From Streptomyces endocoffeicus (GTDB lineage Bacteria; Actinomycetota; Actinomycetes; Streptomycetales; Streptomycetaceae), in assembly GCF_016741935.1 (NCBI RefSeq), contig NZ_JAERRG010000007.1, forward strand, positions 310,001-374,000: a DNA stretch of 64,000 nucleotides. The letters are read 5' to 3'. Position numbers and translations under genes: made by a program. The notes below the pieces were generated by a model. The model was given only the letters and a program-made list of their open reading frames with translations. It ran no database searches and was not told where the DNA came from. The stretch's first letter is position 1; each line of letters opens with the position of its first letter. Below, one piece after another: positions 16,641 to 26,303 of this stretch.

Positions 16641-16679
16641 ATGCCTCCCACTCGCACCGTAAGTGCGGGTGGGAGGCAT
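16641..16679 (-). terminator. Terminator of gpmA
   Basis: A 16-bp stem (16641-16656 with 16664-16679, one G-T pair) and a 7-nt loop lie 12 nt beyond the gpmA stop. It may also protect against read-through from the other side. Confidence 0.85.
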
Positions 16680-16690
16680 GATCACAAAGG

Positions 16691-17452
16691 CTACTTCTTC
16701 TTGCCCTGGTTCTTGACCGCCTCGATGGCGGCCTTCGCGGCGTCCGGGTCGAGGTAGGTGCCGCCCGGGTTGACCGGTTTGAAGTCGGCGTCCAGTTCGT
16801 AGGAGAGCGGGATGCCCGTCGGGATGTTCAGGCCCGCGATGTCGGCGTCGGAGATGCCGTCCAGGTGCTTGACCAGGGCGCGGAGCGAGTTGCCGTGGGC
16901 CGCGACCAGGACCGTCTTGCCTGTGAGGAGGTCCGGGACGATGCCGTCGAACCAGTACGGGAGCATGCGGACGACGACGTCCTTGAGGCACTCCGTCTGC
17001 GGGCGCAGCTCCGGCGGGAGGGTCGCGTAGCGCGGGTCCGCGAACTGGGAGTACTCGGCGTCGCGGTCCAGCGGGGGCGGCGGGGTGTCGTAGGAGCGGC
17101 GCCACAGCATGAACTGCTCCTCGCCGAACTCGGCGAGGGTCTGGGCCTTGTCCTTGCCCTGGAGGGCACCGTAGTGGCGCTCGTTGAGGCGCCAGGAGCG
17201 GTGGACGGGGATCCAGTGGCGGTCGGCGGACTCCAGCGCCAGCTGGGCCGTGCGGATCGCGCGCTTCTGGAGCGAGGTGTGGACCACGTCGGGGAGCAGG
17301 CCGGCGTCCTTCAGCAGCTCACCGCCGCGGACTGCCTCCTTCTCGCCCTTCTCGTTCAGATTGACGTCCACCCAGCCGGTGAACAGGTTCTTCGCGTTCC
17401 ACTCGCTCTCGCCGTGGCGGAGGAGGATCAGCTTGTACGGTGCGTCGGCCAT
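16691..17452 (-). CDS. gpmA: 2,3-bisphosphoglycerate-dependent phosphoglycerate mutase
   Basis: A 253-aa glycolytic enzyme interconverting 3- and 2-phosphoglycerate in the cytoplasm. The phosphohistidine motif [12 protein letters not shown] lies at residues 7-18, followed by [24 protein letters not shown], and the second histidine in [14 protein letters not shown]. The length and the KKK tail match Streptomyces orthologues. The ATG at 17452 (ADAPYKL) is the conserved start. It is monocistronic, with a strong terminator. Confidence 0.97.
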   Translation of the reverse strand: MADAPYKLILLRHGESEWNAKNLFTGWVDVNLNEKGEKEAVRGGELLKDAGLLPDVVHTSLQKRAIRTAQLALESADRHWIPVHRSWRLNERHYGALQGKDKAQTLAEFGEEQFMLWRRSYDTPPPPLDRDAEYSQFADPRYATLPPELRPQTECLKDVVVRMLPYWFDGIVPDLLTGKTVLVAAHGNSLRALVKHLDGISDADIAGLNIPTGIPLSYELDADFKPVNPGGTYLDPDAAKAAIEAVKNQGKKK

Positions 17453-17567
17453 GCCGTCGAGCCTACTGGACCGGTCTGAGGGGGTCGGTTGACGGACCCC
17501 GTCAATTGACTGGCGGGGTGGGGGCCGTATCGGTAAGTTGCGCATGCTGGTTGCACCACTTACAGGC

Positions 17568-17615
17568 TGCGCCGCTCATGGGGTGCGCCGCTTATGGGAT
17601 GCGCCGCTCACCGGG
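17568..17615. repeat. Three 16-bp tandem repeats upstream of the MFS gene
   Basis: Units at 17568-17583, 17584-17599 and 17600-17615 read TGCGCCGCT(C/T)A and close variants. They sit just before the MFS ribosome site. Confidence 0.7.
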
Positions 17616-17641
17616 TGTGGCATTCACAGGGGGAGTCGTCC

Positions 17642-19078
17642 GTGTCCGTCGTCCGACTGAGGCAGGCCGCGAAGGAGAGTGTCTCGGGGCTGCCCCGGGA
17701 GTTCTGGTGGCTGTGGACCTCCACGCTGGTCAATCGGCTGGGCGGGTTCGTGGCCACCTTTCTTGCCATGTACCTGACCGTGGATCGCGGCTATTCGGCG
17801 ATGTTCGCCGGGCTGGTCGGCGCGCTGCACGGGCTGGGCGGGGCCGTGTCGGCCGTCGTCGCCGGGGTGCTGACCGACCGGCTGGGGCGGCGGCCCACGC
17901 TGCTCGTCTCGCAGCTGTCGACCGCGGTCACGGTCGCCGTGCTGGGGTTCGTCCAGAACCCCGTCGCCATCGCCGTCGTGGCCTGCCTGGTGGGCATGAC
18001 CAGCAACGCGTCACGGCCCGCGGTGCAGGCGATGATCGCCGACATCGTCCCGCCCGGGGACCGGGTGCGGGCCTTCGCGCTCAACTACTGGGCCATCAAC
18101 CTCGGCTTCGCCGTCTCCGCGGCGGCGGCCGGGCTGATCGCGCGCCATGGCTATCTCACGCTCTTCCTGGCGGATGCCGGGATGACGCTGCTGTGTGCGG
18201 TCATCGTCTTCGGCAAGGTTCCGGAGTCCCGGCCCGAGCGCGAGCCTGCCGCCGAGGGGGCGGCGGTGGAGCCGGAGCGCGAGGTCGGCTTGGGCACGGT
18301 GCTGCGGGACCGGCGGTTCATGGCCGTGGTCGCGCTGTCGTTTCTGGTCGCGACCCTCATCCAGCAGGCGTTCGTGGCGCTGCCCGTGGCGATGGGGGCG
18401 GACGGGCTGTCCAGTACGGACTTCGGCGTCGCGATCGCGACGAACGGCGTACTGATCGTGGCCGTACAGATCCCGGTGACGCGGTTCCTCGAGCATCGCG
18501 ATCCGGCGCCGCTGCTGATGGTGTCCGCGCTGCTGACCGGCGCCGGCTTCGGGCTGACCGCCTTCGCCGGGTCGGTCGGGATGTACGCGCTGGCCGTGCT
18601 GGTCTGGACGATCGGCGAGATCATCAGCTCCCCCACCCAGATGGGGCTGGTCGCCCGGCTCTCCCCGACCCATGGGCGCGGCCGCTATCAGGGGATGTAC
18701 ACCCTGTCGTGGTCCCTCGCCTCGCTCGTCGCCCCGCTCGCGGGCGGGGCGGTGATGGACCGCTTCGGGGCGGACGCGCTGTGGGCGGCCAGCGCGGTGG
18801 TGGGGGTGGTGGCGGCCGGGGGGTACGCGGCGCTGGGGCGCGCCCTGCGGAGCCGGCCTGCGGCCGGGGAGTGCGGGGGTGGAGTGGGTGCGGTTGCGGC
18901 TTCGGTTGCGGCTTCAGCCTCGGCTTCGGTTGCGGCTTCGGGTTCGGCTTCGGTTGCTGCTTCGGTTGCGGCCTCGGCTTCGGCTGGTGAGGTTGGTGAG
19001 GTTGGTGCCGTCTCTGGGGGTGGGGTGGGTGCTGCTTCCGGTGGTGGAGTGCCTGCGGTTGGGGCGGGCTCCTCATAG
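17642..19078 (+). CDS. MFS transporter with low-complexity C-terminal tail
   Basis: The start GTG at 17642 follows GGGGGAG; product 478 aa. About 12 membrane helices are visible, with the family A-motif region GVLTDRLGRRPTLL after helix 2. The overall type is a drug/proton antiporter of the inner membrane. Residues after about 415 are a non-membrane tail of Ala/Ser and Gly/Val/Glu repeats encoded by a GC-rich tandem repeat at 18891-18986; it is dispensable-looking and probably a slippage product. It is convergent with the M48 protease gene. Confidence 0.88.
   Translation: MSVVRLRQAAKESVSGLPREFWWLWTSTLVNRLGGFVATFLAMYLTVDRGYSAMFAGLVGALHGLGGAVSAVVAGVLTDRLGRRPTLLVSQLSTAVTVAVLGFVQNPVAIAVVACLVGMTSNASRPAVQAMIADIVPPGDRVRAFALNYWAINLGFAVSAAAAGLIARHGYLTLFLADAGMTLLCAVIVFGKVPESRPEREPAAEGAAVEPEREVGLGTVLRDRRFMAVVALSFLVATLIQQAFVALPVAMGADGLSSTDFGVAIATNGVLIVAVQIPVTRFLEHRDPAPLLMVSALLTGAGFGLTAFAGSVGMYALAVLVWTIGEIISSPTQMGLVARLSPTHGRGRYQGMYTLSWSLASLVAPLAGGAVMDRFGADALWAASAVVGVVAAGGYAALGRALRSRPAAGECGGGVGAVAASVAASASASVAASGSASVAASVAASASAGEVGEVGAVSGGGVGAASGGGVPAVGAGSS
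18891..18986. repeat. Short tandem repeats of GGTTGCGGCTTC type inside the MFS gene
   Basis: Units of 6 and 12 bp such as GGTTGCGGCTTC encode the VAASVAASASAS tail. All are multiples of three, so the frame stays open. Confidence 0.7.
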
Positions 19079-19104
19079 CGGGGCTGTGCTGTCTCCGGTG
19101 AGGA

Positions 19105-21099
19105 TCAGGGGGTGGATCTCGGGATGACCGGCGCGATGTGGATGCTCGGCACTGAGCCTGAGGGCAGGTGGTACGCCGGGGGCGTCGGCCACGCCGGGAA
19201 GGTGGGCCGCTGGTACGTCGGGAACGGAGTGGGTTCCGTTCCCGTGCCGCCGCCCGGCTGGTAGCGGTCGTTCCAGCGGGTCACCGGGGTGCCGGGGTAG
19301 CTCGGCTCGTCCCGGTTCGCCCATAGGACGAACGTCAGCCCCGTCAGCCCCAGCAACACGGTGAGCGCCAGCGCGCGTACGGCGGTGATGCGTTGGCGTG
19401 CGGGGCCGGTGACACCGGGTGAGATGCTGATCCGTCGTGCCTTCTCCCCCGGCACCGGCCCGTCCGCCGTGCCCCCTGCACTGCCGGCGGTGGGCAGCGG
19501 TGCGCGTTCGTCCACGCCCAGGGCGGCCAGGTGCAGCCCGAGCCGCTGGGTCTGGCCGGGGAGCCGTACGGCGGTGTCGGCCCAGGTGCGGATGGTCTCG
19601 GGGGCGATGCCGTCGGGCGGTACGAGGATGCTGGGGCCGGTCCAGTTCATGGCCCAGTAGGCGGTCCCCCGCGCTACCAGTTGCGCCCCGATCAGTACGG
19701 CCAGGGCCCCGGCCAGGGGGGCGAGCGGGTCCTGTTCGGTCTGATCGCCACGGGGCATTCGCTCGCCCTCGGGCAGCCGGGCGTTGAGCGCGCGCGCCAG
19801 CGGCATGCGGCGGCCGCCGTCCAGCAGTCGCAGCACCCGGTGGATTGTCAGCCTCTCCGGCTCCCCGTCCGGCTCCGCCTTCTTCCATACCATCGCCTCC
19901 GTCTCCTCCACCCCGCGCACCGCCTCCGCCAGCGGGGTCAGGATTCGTGCCGCGCGGTGCTCCGCCAGCTCGGTGAGCCAGTCCCGCCAGGGCATCCTCG
20001 TGCCCGCGTCCGGGCCGGACAGCAGGACGCGGCCCAGCGCGACCGCGTACCGCGGCTGTACGGAGAGAGGCTCCGGGGAGGGGAAGGGGTCCGTTCCAGG
20101 CCCCCGCGCGGGCAGGCGTGACAGCCGTTCCAGCCGGACGGCCAGGGCCGGATGCGCGTCATCCGGGTCCGCGGGCCGCTCGACGGCTCGGGCGCGCAAC
20201 GCGGCCATCGGCTCCCGCAGTTCGGGCGCCTCGACCATATGGGCGAAGGCGCGGAACGGATCGTCGGGGATCCGGCCCGTCGCCCGGCGCATCGGGGCGA
20301 GGAAGTCCGCAAGGAACTCCTGCCACGCCGCCTCCAGCGCCGCCGTGGAGCACAGCGCGTCGGCTACGGCGCCCGGACCGGCCACCCGCGCCGCCTCGCG
20401 ATCGGCCTCCAGCTCCTGCCGCCGCCGGACCGGGCGGGTGAGCCAGCGGAAGACGTGGGTGTAGAGGCCGAGCAGCAGCAGCGGTACGCCCGCGTACAGC
20501 CGCACCAGGTCGTTCGCGGCCGACGCGTCCTGGATCGCCTGCCGGGCGGCGACCAGGCCCGCCGCGCCCCGGTGGGCGACCGCGCCGAAGCGGCTGTGGC
20601 GGCCGGAGTAGTGGCCCAGCTCGTGCGCGAGGACGGCGCGCAGTTCGGCGGGCGACAGACCGGCCAGCAGGGGCAGTCCCAGGTAGAGGACACGTCGGCC
20701 GGGGGCCAGGCCGAGGAGCGGTGCGTCCTCGGTGACGGAGGCGTTGACCTCGGCGGTCAGCTTGATGTGGCCGGGCGGCCGGGTGCCGACCTCGAGGGCC
20801 AGCTCCTCGACCGTGCGCCATAACTCCGGCGCCCCGCGCCGGGTCACCGTCACCGCGTCCGCGCGCGGGGCGGCGGGGCGGGCGGTGCGGATCACCGCCC
20901 ACACCATGCCGAAGACGATCGGGGCGAACGCCGCGCAGGCGGTGACGACGGTGGTGGGCGGCGTCGTGGCCTCCGGCGTTCCCGCGGTCCATAAGGCGGC
21001 CACGAGAAAAGCCGCCCAGAGCAGCGCCATGGCCGCGACCAGCGCGTAGAAGACGGCGAGCAGGGCGAGGGCGAGGAGCGCGCGGGCGGTGGCGATCAT
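19105..21099 (-). CDS. M48-family membrane metalloprotease
   Basis: A 664-aa protein starting at ATG 21099, which overlaps the stop of the sigma-factor gene. Two N-terminal membrane helices (LLALALLAVFYALVAAMALLWAAF and a second before about 80) precede the protease domain with zinc motif AVLAHELGHYSGRHSR (about 205-220) and the third ligand in QELEADREAARVAG. A third membrane helix is near the C-terminus (ALALTVLLGLTGLTFVLW), followed by a Pro-rich tail. It resembles HtpX/Ste24-type proteases that cleave membrane or misfolded proteins. Co-transcription with an ECF sigma factor suggests a role in envelope stress. Confidence 0.9.
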   Translation of the reverse strand: MIATARALLALALLAVFYALVAAMALLWAAFLVAALWTAGTPEATTPPTTVVTACAAFAPIVFGMVWAVIRTARPAAPRADAVTVTRRGAPELWRTVEELALEVGTRPPGHIKLTAEVNASVTEDAPLLGLAPGRRVLYLGLPLLAGLSPAELRAVLAHELGHYSGRHSRFGAVAHRGAAGLVAARQAIQDASAANDLVRLYAGVPLLLLGLYTHVFRWLTRPVRRRQELEADREAARVAGPGAVADALCSTAALEAAWQEFLADFLAPMRRATGRIPDDPFRAFAHMVEAPELREPMAALRARAVERPADPDDAHPALAVRLERLSRLPARGPGTDPFPSPEPLSVQPRYAVALGRVLLSGPDAGTRMPWRDWLTELAEHRAARILTPLAEAVRGVEETEAMVWKKAEPDGEPERLTIHRVLRLLDGGRRMPLARALNARLPEGERMPRGDQTEQDPLAPLAGALAVLIGAQLVARGTAYWAMNWTGPSILVPPDGIAPETIRTWADTAVRLPGQTQRLGLHLAALGVDERAPLPTAGSAGGTADGPVPGEKARRISISPGVTGPARQRITAVRALALTVLLGLTGLTFVLWANRDEPSYPGTPVTRWNDRYQPGGGTGTEPTPFPTYQRPTFPAWPTPPAYHLPSGSVPSIHIAPVIPRSTP

Positions 21100-21842
21100 C
21101 GACGCCCCCGGATGCCGTCGCGGGCGCGGTTCGGGGCAATGTTCCGGACGTCGTCGCGGGCCCCGTCGCGGCCTCCGCCTTCGCCCCCGCCTTCGCCCCC
21201 GCCTCGCAACGCCCGGTCCTCGCCGCTGAACCCGGCCGACAGCCACTCCGCGGCCCCGTACAGGGCCACGCTCAGTGGGTCCTTCGGGGTGCGGGTCAGG
21301 AGGCGGTCGGTCGCGCGGCCGAGTTCCGGGGAGACGTCGAGCAGCAGGCTGAGCCGGGCGCGGGCCTTGTGGAGGTTGCTGCCGACGCTGCCTACGGAGA
21401 TCCCCAGCTCAGCCGAGATCGCCTGGTAGCTCATGCCCTCGAGCGAGTGCATGACGACCACCTGGCGCTGGCGCGGCGGCAGCGTGCCGAGGGCGCGCAG
21501 GGCGGCCAGCGCCTCGGCGGTCTCCTCCACGCTCGCGGTCGTGGCGGCCGGGACGGTCATCTCGGCCGGCTTCCAGCGGAACCACCAGCGCCGCCCGTCC
21601 CGCGAGAGCTTGCGCCGCATGGTGGTGGTCACCCATGCCTCGGGCGAGGCGCACGCCCTGACCTCGGGCCAGCGGCGCATCGCCTCGATGTACGCCTCCT
21701 GCACCGCGTCCTCGGCGTTCTGCCGGTTGTCGCTGAGCATCACCGCGCGGGCGGCCAGCCAGGGGTAGGTGCGGGCGTAGAAGGCGTCGAACTCCTCCTC
21801 GGGCCGCCCGCCGCGCGTAGTCTCCTCGACGGTGTCGCTCAT
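21096..21842 (-). CDS. ECF-type RNA polymerase sigma factor
   Basis: A 248-aa protein. Sigma region 2 runs FDAFYARTYPWLAARAVMLSDNRQNAEDAVQEAYIEAMRRW and region 4 LPPRQRQVVVMHSLEGMSYQAISAELGISVGSVGSNLHKARARL. A roughly 75-residue C-terminal extension rich in Gly/Arg/Glu follows. No obvious zinc anti-sigma gene is adjacent; instead a 92-aa membrane protein lies upstream (overlapping) and the M48 protease downstream (ATGA overlap). The three genes form one operon and the small membrane protein may be the regulator of this sigma factor. Confidence 0.88.
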   Translation of the reverse strand: MSDTVEETTRGGRPEEEFDAFYARTYPWLAARAVMLSDNRQNAEDAVQEAYIEAMRRWPEVRACASPEAWVTTTMRRKLSRDGRRWWFRWKPAEMTVPAATTASVEETAEALAALRALGTLPPRQRQVVVMHSLEGMSYQAISAELGISVGSVGSNLHKARARLSLLLDVSPELGRATDRLLTRTPKDPLSVALYGAAEWLSAGFSGEDRALRGGGEGGGEGGGRDGARDDVRNIAPNRARDGIRGRR

Positions 21843-22117
21843 TCCGATCGACCCCCGTCCCGCTCGCCGCGCTCGCCCCGCCCGTCCCGCTCGCCTCGCT
21901 CCTCCGGCCGCCGCCGTATCGTCAGCGCCGCGCCGTCGGGGCGGCGGTCGGTGAGGACCGTGCCCGGCTCCGTTCTGTTCACCAACTCGGCCAGCGTGCG
22001 CGCTCGGAGCCGTTCGCCCGAACGCGCCGCCAGCCAGCGGATGACGTCCCCCATCAGCCGTAGCACCCCCACCGTCACGACCGTTGCCACCGTGAGCCAC
22101 GGATTGTCCATGAGCAC
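21839..22117 (-). CDS. Small membrane protein, first gene of the sigma/M48 operon (92 aa)
   Basis: GTG at 22117 has a GGAG site 8 nt away; ATG at 22111 is an alternative. One hydrophobic segment lies near the start (WLTVATVVTVGVLRLMGDVIRWL), followed by a soluble part (TLAELVNRTEPGTVLTDRRPDGAALTI) and a charged Arg/Glu/Gly tail. It overlaps the sigma-factor start by 4 nt. I do not recognise a family. The position suggests an anti-sigma or sensor role, which is only inference. Confidence 0.7.
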   Translation of the reverse strand: MLMDNPWLTVATVVTVGVLRLMGDVIRWLAARSGERLRARTLAELVNRTEPGTVLTDRRPDGAALTIRRRPEERGERDGRGERGERDGGRSE

Positions 22118-22130
22118 CGTTGTGTCTCCT

Positions 22131-22170
22131 CTTCATGGTTCCCGGCCGCCGGAGCCGGTTCACCATGAAG
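22131..22170. promoter_or_regulatory. Inverted repeat before the sigma operon
   Basis: CTTCATGGT (22131-22139) and ACCATGAAG (22162-22170) form a 9-bp inverted repeat around a 22-nt GC-rich spacer, directly abutting the ribosome site of the first gene. It could be an operator or a leader hairpin. Confidence 0.45.
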
Positions 22171-22286
22171 AGCCCTCATGGACCGTATTTCTTCACCGCG
22201 TTTCTCACCGTGTTTTCCGGGAGGTGTCGGCGGGAGGTGTCAGTGGGGGGTGGTGTCGGCGGTGATGTCAGTGGGGTCTCAGTGGC

Positions 22287-24029
22287 TCAGTGGAGGGCGC
22301 GCTGCGCCTCGTAGAGGTTGCGGGGGTGGACCGCCTCCGGGTGGCCGTAGGACTCGATACGGGAGTGGAGCGGACCGGTGAAGTCCGGGACGTCGATCTG
22401 GCCGAACTGCCGGACCTCGCTGATCCCGACCGTCGCGCTGTACGGCGCGATGTCGTCGATCCTGACGCACCCGGCCCGCTGATTGGTGACCGTGACGTTC
22501 CAGTGGGCGAACCGCGCACCGTAGAGCGGACCGGCGCTCGCGTCGCCGCCGTGCGACCCCGTGTTGTCCACGGTGATCTCCGTACGGACGTTGGCGAAGG
22601 GCATCCCGCGGTGAGTGTCGAAGGTGCCCATCTCCATCCGGCCGCGCGACCAGACGTTGTAGCTGGACAGCCCCTCCACGTTGATCCCGTGCAGCTGGGT
22701 CCCGGCCGGGGCCGGGACGGTGCGCTGGGCCAGGACGAAGTCCTCCACGAGGTTGTCGTGCGAGCCCTCACGGCAGCAGTAAGGATGGTGGCTGCCGCGG
22801 CCCGTCACCCGGGTGCGGCGCAGGGTGCACGCCTTGGCGGCGACGAGCAGAAAGCCGTTGTCGACGTTGTTGACGGTTACGTCGTCCACCCAGCAGTCCC
22901 ACGCACACTGCAGCGCGACGCCGTTGTACCCCTTGTCCAGCAGGTGCTGCGACTGCGGGGTCTCGACGACGTCGAGGGTGATGCCCTCGACCCCGGAGCC
23001 GGTGACCGGCCGCACCAGCGTGGTGAACCGGGGCTTCCAGGCGGACCGGGCGTCGAGCGGCAGCGGGCGGTCGAGGGTCACCCGGCGGCGGCGCCGGTCG
23101 ACGGCGACGACGCGGCACGGCCACTCGTAAGGGACGTACGAGGTGAGCTTGGTCTTGTCGGCCCAGACGTAGTCGGCGGCGCCCTCGACATCACCGGCCA
23201 TATGGGCCAGCAGCGAGTGCGCGTCGTCGTCGGTGAGTTGGAGCAGCACGCGGTCGCCGCGGCGCAGGGCGGACGGGTCCTCGACGGTCACCGTCCAGTC
23301 GCCGCGGCGGGCGGGGGCGGCGAAGTCGGTAAGGGTGTGCCATTCGTCGCGCCGGTTGCCGGTCCAGCCCTCGAACGGCCACGCCTGGGCCCGGATCGCG
23401 TCGGTGAGGGAGCGCCAGCGGGCGTCCGGGCAGATCCAGATGAGCCCGCCGGCCCAGGACCAGGACGACTTGTTGCCGCCGTAGCGGCTGCCGTACGGGC
23501 CGATCAGCTCGGTGAGGTTACGGGTCGCGTGGAGAGTGGTGCGGCCACTGCCCGCGCCGCGCAGTACGACGTTGTCGTAGCCGAGGCGGATGACGTCGTC
23601 CACGCGGTACGTCCCGGGCGGCACCAGCACCGTGCCGCCGCCGCGGCGGCCGGCCGCCACGATGGCGCGGTTGATCGCGGGGGCGGCGTCCGCGGAGCCG
23701 TCGGGCCGGGCGCCGAAGGCGCGGACGTCCGCGACGACGGGCAGGCGGGGGAAGCTCGTGCGGCCGCCGAGGTATCCGGCGCGGCCGACGTAGGGGATCT
23801 GGGGGTGGGTGTACGGGCGGGCGCGGAACTCACGCCAGAGGGCGGACGTACGGGCCTCGCCGGACGTGCCCGTCCCGCCGGACGTACGGGCCCCGCCCGG
23901 TGTAGGCGGTGCGACCGCCGCCGCGTCCGTGGCGGTCAGGAGCGGGGCCCCCGCCCCCAGGAGCGTGGCGCCCGCCGCCAGTCCCATCGCACCGCCGAGC
24001 AACTGCCTTCTGCCGATCTCCGTGCCCAT
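22287..24029 (-). CDS. Tat-exported right-handed beta-helix protein (pectate-lyase-like)
   Basis: A 580-aa protein whose N-terminus GRRQLLGGAMGLAAGATLLG is a twin-arginine signal. After a Gly/Thr-rich spacer, VVADVRAFGARPDGSADAAPAINRAIVAAG is the classic opening of Pectate_lyase_3-type beta-helix domains, and later repeats (VEGITLDVVETPQSQH, WVDDVTVNNVDNGFLLVAAKACTLRRTRVTGRG) fit parallel beta-helix coils. The protein is secreted folded and likely cleaves or binds a polysaccharide; the catalytic residues are not assignable. It is monocistronic. Confidence 0.85.
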   Translation of the reverse strand: MGTEIGRRQLLGGAMGLAAGATLLGAGAPLLTATDAAAVAPPTPGGARTSGGTGTSGEARTSALWREFRARPYTHPQIPYVGRAGYLGGRTSFPRLPVVADVRAFGARPDGSADAAPAINRAIVAAGRRGGGTVLVPPGTYRVDDVIRLGYDNVVLRGAGSGRTTLHATRNLTELIGPYGSRYGGNKSSWSWAGGLIWICPDARWRSLTDAIRAQAWPFEGWTGNRRDEWHTLTDFAAPARRGDWTVTVEDPSALRRGDRVLLQLTDDDAHSLLAHMAGDVEGAADYVWADKTKLTSYVPYEWPCRVVAVDRRRRRVTLDRPLPLDARSAWKPRFTTLVRPVTGSGVEGITLDVVETPQSQHLLDKGYNGVALQCAWDCWVDDVTVNNVDNGFLLVAAKACTLRRTRVTGRGSHHPYCCREGSHDNLVEDFVLAQRTVPAPAGTQLHGINVEGLSSYNVWSRGRMEMGTFDTHRGMPFANVRTEITVDNTGSHGGDASAGPLYGARFAHWNVTVTNQRAGCVRIDDIAPYSATVGISEVRQFGQIDVPDFTGPLHSRIESYGHPEAVHPRNLYEAQRALH

Positions 24030-24202
24030 GAGCCAGCCCCGCCTTCCATGGATGTGAACGCAGTTCAGGTGAGAGACGGCGTGAGAATGCCATGGGGCAG
24101 GGGCGCGCGGAAGGGGTCGCGTCAGGATGGGCTTAGGTCACATGGGCGTAGGTCAAGCAGAAAGGTCGGGGTCGGGCGAAGATCGGGCCGGGGCCCGGTC
24201 GT

Positions 24203-24832
24203 TCACTTCGCCGCGCCCCGGGTCAGATTGCTGAACGCCTCAAGATTCCGGGTCGATTCGCCCCGCGCGGTACGCCACGCGTACTCCTTGCGAATGGCCG
24301 TGGCGAAGCCCATCTCCAGCAGTGTGTTGAAGCTGCCGTCCGCGTTCTCCAGCACCGTGCCGAGCAGCCGGTCCACTTCCTCCGGGGTGACGGCCACGAG
24401 CGGCAGCTTGCCCACCAGATAGATGTCGCCGAGCTGGTCGATCGCGTAACTCACCCCGTACAGCCGGGTGTTGCGCTCCAGCAGCCAGCGGTGGACCGCC
24501 TCGTGGTTCTCATCCGGGTGACGGACGACGAAGGCGTTGACCGAGAGGGAGTGCCGGCCGACCCGCAGTGAGCAGGTGGTCGACAGCTTGCGGGTGCCCG
24601 GGAGCGTGATGACGTAGGTGCCGTCCTCCGGACTCTCCCACTCCAGTTCGGCGTCGTTCAGCGTCCGTTCGATGACGGCCCGGGGGTCGCCCTCGGGGGC
24701 GGTGTCGGCCTTACGGTCACCCTCCGGGGCGGTGTCGACCGTGGTATCGGCCTTACGGTCGGCCTCGGCCGTGGTGTCAGCCTTACGGTCAGCCTCGGGC
24801 TCGGCCTTGGGGTCAGCCTTGGGGTCAGCCAT
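24203..24832 (-). CDS. YbjN domain-containing protein
   Basis: A 209-aa protein. The first 50 residues are a hydrophilic run of ADRKADTT and APEGD repeats, and the remainder is a complete YbjN domain ([27 protein letters not shown]... [19 protein letters not shown]...[10 protein letters not shown]). YbjN proteins resemble type III secretion chaperones and influence motility and stress in E. coli; the actinobacterial role is unknown. The start overlaps the end of mshA by 8 nt, the usual Streptomyces arrangement, so it is co-expressed with mycothiol synthesis. Confidence 0.9.
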   Translation of the reverse strand: MADPKADPKAEPEADRKADTTAEADRKADTTVDTAPEGDRKADTAPEGDPRAVIERTLNDAELEWESPEDGTYVITLPGTRKLSTTCSLRVGRHSLSVNAFVVRHPDENHEAVHRWLLERNTRLYGVSYAIDQLGDIYLVGKLPLVAVTPEEVDRLLGTVLENADGSFNTLLEMGFATAIRKEYAWRTARGESTRNLEAFSNLTRGAAK

Positions 24833-26186
24833 GGGCCGATCGTAGGCGACGCCGCTCGCGCATCGCCTCCGTGTACACCTCCGCCGTCGCCGCGGCGGCC
24901 GTGTCCCACCCGAAGGACTCGGCGTGCCGCGCCGCCGCCGCGCCCATCCGGTCCACCCGCCCCGGGTCCTGTACGAAGGGGCGCAGGGCGCGGGCGTAGT
25001 CGGCGGGGTCGTGGCCGTCGATCAGCGTGCCGCTGACCCCGTCCCGTACGGCCACCGGAAGGCCGCCCACCGAGGCCGCCACGACCGGGGTGCCGCATGC
25101 CTGCGCCTCGATGGCCACCAGCCCGAACGACTCGCTGTACGACGGCATGACCAGCACGGACGCCGCCCGGTACCAGTCCGCGAGCTCGTCCTGCGCACAG
25201 GGCGGCCGGAACCGGACCACATCGCAGATCCCGAGCCGCGCCGCCAGCTTGTGCAGCCCCTCGGGCTTGGCCATGCCGCTGCCGCTGGGGCCGCCGACCA
25301 CGGGCACGACCATGCGCTCGCGCAGCGAGGGGTCCTCCTCCAGGAGGTGGGCGACGGCGTGCAGCAGGATGTCGGGGGCCTTCAGCGGCTGTATGCGCCC
25401 GGCGAACAGGGGTATGAGCGCGTCGGCCGGGAGCCCCAGCCGGGCGCGGGCGGCGGCCCGGCCGTCGGCGGGCCGGAAGCGGTCGAGGTTCACCCCGGGG
25501 TGGACGACCGCCACCAGCTCGCGCGCCGCCTCGTAGTGGCGCACCAGTTCCTCCGCCTCCTCGGTGGTGTTGGCGATCAGCCGGTCGGCGGCGCGGACGA
25601 TCTGCTGCTCGCCGATGACGCGGGCCGCGGGCTCGGGGGTGTCGCCCGCCGCCAGCGCGGCGTTCTTGACCTTGGCCATGGTGTGCATGGCGTGCACCAG
25701 CGGCACTCCCCAGCGCTCGGCGGCCAGCCAGCCGACGTGCCCGGAGAGCCAGTAGTGGGAGTGGACGAGATCGTAGTGGCCCGGCCGGTGCCCGGCCCAC
25801 GCCTGCATGACGCCGTGGGTGAACGCGCACAGCTGTGCCGGGAGGTCCTCCTTGGCCAGCCCCTCGTAGGGCCCGGCGTCCACATGCCGGACGAGCACCC
25901 CGGGGGCCAGTTCGACGGCCGGGGGCAGCACGGCGGTGGTGGCCCGGGTGAAGATCTCCACCTCGATGTCGATGGCGGCCAGGCGCCTGGCCAGCTCCAC
26001 GATGTAGACGTTCATGCCACCGGCGTCGCCGGTGCCGGGCTGATGCAGCGGCGAGGTGTGGACGCTGAGCATCGCGATCCGCCGCGGCCGCCGTGGAATA
26101 CGACGTAGCCGCTGGTGGGACGGGGCGCCGAACGGTATATGGGACCGGCCTCGCAGGCCGCCGAGCCGGGACGCGTGCTGGCTCAC
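24825..26186 (-). CDS. mshA: D-inositol-3-phosphate glycosyltransferase (mycothiol synthesis)
   Basis: The enzyme joins GlcNAc from UDP-GlcNAc to 1L-myo-inositol-1-phosphate, the first step of mycothiol synthesis. The start GTG 26186 sits behind a very strong AAGGAGG; length 453 aa. GT-B features include the loop [21 protein letters not shown] (about 42-62), [38 protein letters not shown] and the C-terminal donor motif [23 protein letters not shown]. The 35 basic N-terminal residues are typical of streptomycete MshA. The 5' region carries a GGAAC-N5-GTTCC palindrome at 26236-26250. Confidence 0.96.
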   Translation of the reverse strand: MSQHASRLGGLRGRSHIPFGAPSHQRLRRIPRRPRRIAMLSVHTSPLHQPGTGDAGGMNVYIVELARRLAAIDIEVEIFTRATTAVLPPAVELAPGVLVRHVDAGPYEGLAKEDLPAQLCAFTHGVMQAWAGHRPGHYDLVHSHYWLSGHVGWLAAERWGVPLVHAMHTMAKVKNAALAAGDTPEPAARVIGEQQIVRAADRLIANTTEEAEELVRHYEAARELVAVVHPGVNLDRFRPADGRAAARARLGLPADALIPLFAGRIQPLKAPDILLHAVAHLLEEDPSLRERMVVPVVGGPSGSGMAKPEGLHKLAARLGICDVVRFRPPCAQDELADWYRAASVLVMPSYSESFGLVAIEAQACGTPVVAASVGGLPVAVRDGVSGTLIDGHDPADYARALRPFVQDPGRVDRMGAAAARHAESFGWDTAAAATAEVYTEAMRERRRLRSAHG

Positions 26187-26303
26187 CGCGCGTTACCTCC
26201 TTGCCGGGGCGGGCTCCCTCCACGGCGTCAACACCGGAACGTATGGTTCCCATTTCCGCTTTGCCAAAGCGTGACGTTCTGATGTCCGAGGGCCACCCCC
26301 CGG

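Noticed and set aside
22290-24422. 710-codon plus-strand frame over the beta-helix gene
   Set aside because: The translation is Val/Gly/Arg/Asp-rich with no motif. The opposite strand has a clear Tat signal and beta-helix protein.
26187-26260. SigR-type promoter (GGAAT-N18-GTT) before mshA
   Set aside because: GGAAC and GTT segments occur, but spacings of 13 or 20 do not fit the consensus.
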